Shown one piece after another: positions 60,851-64,000 of a stretch of DNA of 64,000 nt. The stretch is from Streptomyces catenulae (GTDB lineage: Bacteria > Actinomycetota > Actinomycetes > Streptomycetales > Streptomycetaceae). A program made the position numbers and the translations under genes. The notes beneath the pieces were generated by a model that did not search any database, was not told where the DNA came from, and saw nothing but the letters and a program-made list of their open reading frames with translations. Position 1 is the stretch's first letter; every line of letters starts with the position of its first letter. The DNA lies in NCBI RefSeq assembly GCF_000718015.1, contig NZ_JODY01000029.1, forward strand, positions 22,904-86,903. The letters run 5' to 3'.

Positions 60851-61187
60851 CGAGCACCTCCTTCAGCAGGTCGGTGTCGGGAAGGTGGGCCGCGGTGACG
60901 GGCCGGGGGTGGCGGGCCGTCACCTTGCCGGAGTCGAGCAGGTCCGACAGGAGGATCCGCACGACGCTCACCGGCATCCGCAGCTCCGCCGAGACCTCCA
61001 CGACGGCCATCGGATGGCGGCACATGGACAGGATCCGGACGTGCTCCGACTGCATGCCGGGCGCCGGATCGCACTCGCTGACGATCAGGGTGACCAGGTC
61101 GAGGTTGAGGTCGTCGGCGGCGCGGCTGCGGCCCCCGGTGACGGTGTAGAGCCGGTCCGGATCGTCGTCGGGACCGAGCCGCATCAT
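60831..61187 (-). CDS. cvnC: Conservon DUF742 protein (CvnC)
   Basis: A 118-residue DUF742 protein with a winged-helix-like pattern: RLYTVTGGRSRAADDLNLD, LVTLIVSECDPAPGMQSEH, ILSMCRHPMAVVEVSAEL and VVRILLSDLLDSGKV. The ATG at 61187 overlaps the cvnB stop (ATGA); a second ATG follows at once. CvnC is thought to link CvnB and CvnD at the membrane-bound kinase-like CvnA; its mechanism is not settled. Confidence 0.92.
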   Translation of the reverse strand: MMRLGPDDDPDRLYTVTGGRSRAADDLNLDLVTLIVSECDPAPGMQSEHVRILSMCRHPMAVVEVSAELRMPVSVVRILLSDLLDSGKVTARHPRPVTAAHLPDTDLLKEVLDALHRL

Positions 61188-61618
61188 GCCTGCTGCCCCG
61201 GGCTGAGCGTCCGGCCGCCCTCGCCGCGCGGGGCCGCCTGGAGGTACTCGCCGATCTGCTCGACCAACTCGTTCATGTTGAAGCCGATCAGACCGACATC
61301 GGCGTCCTCGACGGCCAGCAGGGCCAGATGGGCGCCGTGCCCGGCCTCGACTATGAAGAGGATGCCGCCGTGGAACTCCGTCATCGCCTGCCGGACCCCG
61401 CCGGTGCCGTCGCCGAACTCCACGGACGCGCCGTGCGACAGGCTCTGGATGCCCGACGCGATGGCGGCCAGCTGGTCGGCCTGATCGACGGTCAGACCCG
61501 GGGAGTGGCACAGCTTCAGGCCGTCGCGGGAGAGCACCAGGGCGTGGCGGGCGCCCGGCGTCTTCTGGAGCAGGTTCTCCAGCATCCAGTCGAGGCTGTG
61601 ATCGGTCGTGTTCGTCAT
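61184..61618 (-). CDS. cvnB: Conservon roadblock/LC7 protein (CvnB)
   Basis: A 144-residue roadblock/LC7 domain protein: LDWMLENLLQKTPGARHALVLSRDG, QLAAIASGIQSLS, FHGGILFIVEAG and HLALLAVEDADVGLIGFNM. It resembles MglB, the GTPase-activating partner of MglA, and probably acts on CvnD. It overlaps cvnA by 4 bases (ATGA) and cvnC by 4. A Gly/Arg/Pro-rich C-terminal tail follows the fold. Confidence 0.94.
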   Translation of the reverse strand: MTNTTDHSLDWMLENLLQKTPGARHALVLSRDGLKLCHSPGLTVDQADQLAAIASGIQSLSHGASVEFGDGTGGVRQAMTEFHGGILFIVEAGHGAHLALLAVEDADVGLIGFNMNELVEQIGEYLQAAPRGEGGRTLSPGQQA

Positions 61619-63228
61619 CGGGTCTCGTCCTCCGGGGGAGCGGGGGTGGGGGTCTGCGAAGGATCGGGGGCGCCACCGGCGGCGTCCGGGCCACGGCCGA
61701 CGGCACGGCGGAAGGTACGGAACCGCTCCGCCGCCTCCTGGCGGGAGCGGGCCGGGCGGGGCGCGGCGGGCCGCGGCGCGGGCTTCGGCGCCGGGGCGCC
61801 GCTGCCGCCCGACGAGGCCAGCGTCTGACCGCGGCGGCGCTTGGGCAGCCCGCTCTCGCCGAACTCCGGGGCGGGCGCGGCCGGTCGGCGGCTCTGCTGC
61901 GGCGGGATCGCGCTCCGCGGCGCGGGCGCCTCCGCCGCGGCCGGCTGCGTGGCCTGCGGCGGCTCGGGCGGGAACGGGGCGAGCGGGGCGACCGGCTCGG
62001 CCGGGTCCCGATGCGCGGCGTGGCGCGGCGCGGACTCCGACGGCGCCCGGCGCGAGGCGTGGCGCGGACCGGGCGGGCGGGTCAGCGACTCGGGCACGGT
62101 GTCCGGCACGACCGGCCGCTCCGGCTCCCGCACCAGCGGGCGCGCCTCGGTGACCAGCTGCTGCGGGATGAGCACCACGACGCTGGTGCCGCCGCGCGCC
62201 GACGGGCGGAACGACACGTTCAGCCCGTGCTTGCGGGCCAGACAGCCGACGACGGCGAGACCCAGACGCGTACCGGACAGCGACATCAGGTCCAGGGAGT
62301 CGGCGGAGACGGCCGCCTCGGCGCGGCGCAGCGCCGTCTCCCCCATCACCAGACCGCTGTCCTCGACGCTGACGACGACGCCCGCCTGCGTCTCCTCGAC
62401 GTAGACGTGGACCGCGGACGACGGCGGCGAGAAGGACGTCGCGTTGTCCATGATCTCGGCGAGCGCGTGCATGATGCCCTCGGCGGCGTGCCCGGCGACC
62501 GCGAGGGTGCTGCTGTTGTGCAGCTGCACCCGGCGGTAGGCGCTGATCCGGCCCATGGCGCCGCGCAGCACGCTCTCCATCGAGATCGGCTTGTTCCAGC
62601 GGCGGCCCGAACGGGCGCCGGTGAGCACCGCGATGGAGTCGGCGAGGCGCCCCGCCTGCGCCGTGGAGTGGTCCAGCTTCAGCAGGTCGCCGAGGACCTC
62701 CTCACCGTGCCGGTGCTCCATCTCGCGCAGATCGGCGAGCATGCTCGTGGAGAGCGCCTGGACGCGTCCGGCGGCGTTCGCGCAGGCGGCCATCGCGGCG
62801 GCCCGCATCCGCTCCCCGCGGCCGACCTCCTCGGCCAGACTGCGGACGATGCGCTGGTGGGCGGGGGCGGTGGGCAGCGGGACCCGGCTGAGCGCGGTGT
62901 CGGCGGACGAACCGGTACGCAGCTGCGCGACGACCGCGGGCAGCGTCTCGTCGGCGAGCCGCTCGGCCTCGGCGCGGACCGCCTCGACACGGCCGCGGTG
63001 CACGCGGGCCTGGCGCAGTCCGAACACGGCGGCGGCGAGCGAGCCGCTCAGCGCCACGGCCGCGAGACCGCCGCCCCAGGCGAGCGCGGTGCGGACGGTC
63101 TCCGGGGCGGCGAGGACGGCCCACAGGCACAGGCCGCCGGTGATCAGGAGCGCGGCCACCAGGGTGAGCAGCGCGGCACCGAGCGGCGAAGACTCTGCCC
63201 GACGGCGGGAGGGTATCTGGGGTGACAT
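61615..63228 (-). CDS. cvnA: Conservon sensor histidine kinase-like protein (CvnA)
   Basis: A 537-residue protein. Two membrane helices (about 16-40 and 48-70) and a short cytoplasmic coiled region precede an HATPase_c domain (about 215-400; ALAEIMDNATSFSPPSS N-box, GLAVVGCLARKHGL). The final 140 residues are Pro/Ala/Arg-rich and disordered. CvnA usually has a large outer sensor domain; here almost none lies between the helices. The ATG at 63228 has GAGGAC upstream; a GTG at 63390 would add 54 Arg/Pro-rich residues. First gene of the cvnABCDE operon. Confidence 0.92.
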   Translation of the reverse strand: MSPQIPSRRRAESSPLGAALLTLVAALLITGGLCLWAVLAAPETVRTALAWGGGLAAVALSGSLAAAVFGLRQARVHRGRVEAVRAEAERLADETLPAVVAQLRTGSSADTALSRVPLPTAPAHQRIVRSLAEEVGRGERMRAAAMAACANAAGRVQALSTSMLADLREMEHRHGEEVLGDLLKLDHSTAQAGRLADSIAVLTGARSGRRWNKPISMESVLRGAMGRISAYRRVQLHNSSTLAVAGHAAEGIMHALAEIMDNATSFSPPSSAVHVYVEETQAGVVVSVEDSGLVMGETALRRAEAAVSADSLDLMSLSGTRLGLAVVGCLARKHGLNVSFRPSARGGTSVVVLIPQQLVTEARPLVREPERPVVPDTVPESLTRPPGPRHASRRAPSESAPRHAAHRDPAEPVAPLAPFPPEPPQATQPAAAEAPAPRSAIPPQQSRRPAAPAPEFGESGLPKRRRGQTLASSGGSGAPAPKPAPRPAAPRPARSRQEAAERFRTFRRAVGRGPDAAGGAPDPSQTPTPAPPEDETR

Positions 63229-64000
63229 CGGGCTGGTCCTCGGAGCGATGGCGGCGGCGGTACGGGGGAGGGGCCGGGCAGGAGCGCGGAAACGGTCTTG
63301 ACGGGCCGTCCGGCCGACCGCACGGGCTCCGGGTCGCGGTGGGGCGCGGGCCGGTGCGCGGCGCGGGCGGAAGCGGAAGATCTTCTGCACTTTATCCGCT
63401 CGGTCTGATCCGGCAACCCTCGACGGGGGACGGGGGCTTGACGGAGGCTCGGCTGATGCTTGGTGGGGGCTTGGCGGGGGCTTGGGGGGAGCTTGGTGGG
63501 GGGCTTGGGTGGAGCTTGGCCGGGGCTCGGTGGGGCTTCGGGGGCCTCGGCTGGACCTCGGTTGGGCTTCGGGGGGACTTGGTTGGGTCGCGATGGGGCT
63601 TCGGTGGGGCCTCGATGGGGCTTCGGTGGGGGTGCGTGTCCGGTTTTCCGTCAGGGATATCTGGGGGGTGGAGTGCGGGACAGCTGGGGGACGGCTGGTG
63701 GGTGAGTGGCCGTCAGGCGGGGAGGGGATGGAGTGGGGACCCCCTCACCCTTAGGGGTCGGAATAGGGGATGAGCCGGGGACGCCCGCGTGGTGAGGGTG
63801 CGTCAGGGCGGGGAGGAAGTGGAGTGGGGGCCCAGGTCCGGAATGGGAGCCTCAGCGCGGAGCGGAGGGGGCTTCGGGCCGGAGTGGCGGGGCTTCAGCC
63901 CGGGGCGGCGGGGGCCTCGGCCCGGGGCGCGCTTCTTCCGGACCCGTCGTGGACGGCGTGCGGCGCCGCGTTCACCGCTGGCCCCGCCCCCGCCCCGACG
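63229..64000. other. Gene-free G-rich end of window
   Basis: No convincing gene. The cvnA promoter is expected at 63390-63420, where CGGATAAAGT stands out. About 63420-63640 is a degenerate repeat field of GGGGCTTGG/GGGGCTTCGG units on the + strand (G-quadruplex potential). A small hairpin (GACCCC...GGGGTC) is at 63738-63759. Similar GGGGCTTC/GGGGCCTCG phrases recur near 63870-63920. Confidence 0.6.
63420..63640 (+). repeat. Degenerate GGGGCTTNG repeat field
   Basis: At least fifteen imperfect units of 9-24 bases built around GGGGCTTGG, GGGGCTTCGG and GGGGCCTCG. Guanine is strongly biased to the + strand. All three + frames stay open only because of this composition. Confidence 0.75.

Noticed and set aside
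63222..63773. Gly/Trp/Leu-rich protein gene at the window end
   Set aside because: Three overlapping + frames are all open because of the GGGGCTTGG repeats; no start signal or family resemblance.

Overview
The window is typical Streptomyces-type chromosome. It has very high G+C with strong third-position bias, GTG and TTG starts, short GTGA/ATGA gene overlaps, a bald/whi-type XRE+DUF397 pair, a conservon and an AfsR/SARP regulator. Six copies of the 14-bp palindrome GTTTCACGTGAAAC lie between 6.9 and 26.2 kb. This sequence is the known ParB-binding site parS of Streptomyces, where sites cluster around oriC, so the window probably sits in the conserved core near the origin. Housekeeping genes (aspS, metG, a 2-oxoacid dehydrogenase operon) agree with that.

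Layout. 0-8 kb: end of a membrane Ser/Thr kinase, a small-molecule kinase, a flavin-type oxidase, an orphan LuxR-type response regulator, and a divergent operon for a heterotetrameric 2-oxoacid (branched-chain) dehydrogenase (E1alpha, E1beta, E2). 8-19 kb: GNAT-NUDIX fusion, GntR+MFS pair, mycothiol-dependent enzyme, LURP-one protein, thioredoxin-NHL protein, and a cell-envelope set (two DUF4232 lipoproteins, a membrane-anchored XRE protein, an NlpC/P60-like hydrolase). 19-35 kb: SARP/NB-ARC regulator coupled to an M18 aminopeptidase, acyl-CoA dehydrogenase with a palindromic operator, SseB, pirin, AI-2E-family permease overlapping a SpoIIE phosphatase tail to tail, aspS and metG converging on a 48-bp perfect palindrome, and an EmrB-type exporter.

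35.3-38.4 kb is a foreign-looking island of visibly lower G+C. It holds a decayed RHS gene that keeps its C-terminal toxin tip, followed by three unrecognised genes placed like immunity genes and bounded on one side by a 20-bp direct repeat. 38.6-52 kb: TerF-like VWA protein, secreted esterase, polysaccharide deacetylase, an OpuC-type betaine/choline ABC transporter with its ATPase on the opposite strand, quinone oxidoreductase, two membrane proteins and a VOC protein. 52-53.4 kb: a terminator-like hairpin followed by a 37-bp minisatellite, a GNAT gene, and a six-repeat type I-E CRISPR array with no cas genes in view. 53.4-63.2 kb: zinc-type CDF exporter, XRE+DUF397 pair that has displaced the end of a TetR gene, an SDR, and a full conservon (cvnA-E) whose P450 lacks the ExxR arginine and overlaps a second, convergent P450. 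The last 0.8 kb is a G-rich degenerate repeat field without a credible gene.

The most unusual items are the RHS toxin/immunity remnant, a 15-16-bp motif shared by three intergenic regions and the CRISPR leader edge, the hairpin-linked 37-bp minisatellite, and the ExxR-less/ExxR-bearing P450 pair.
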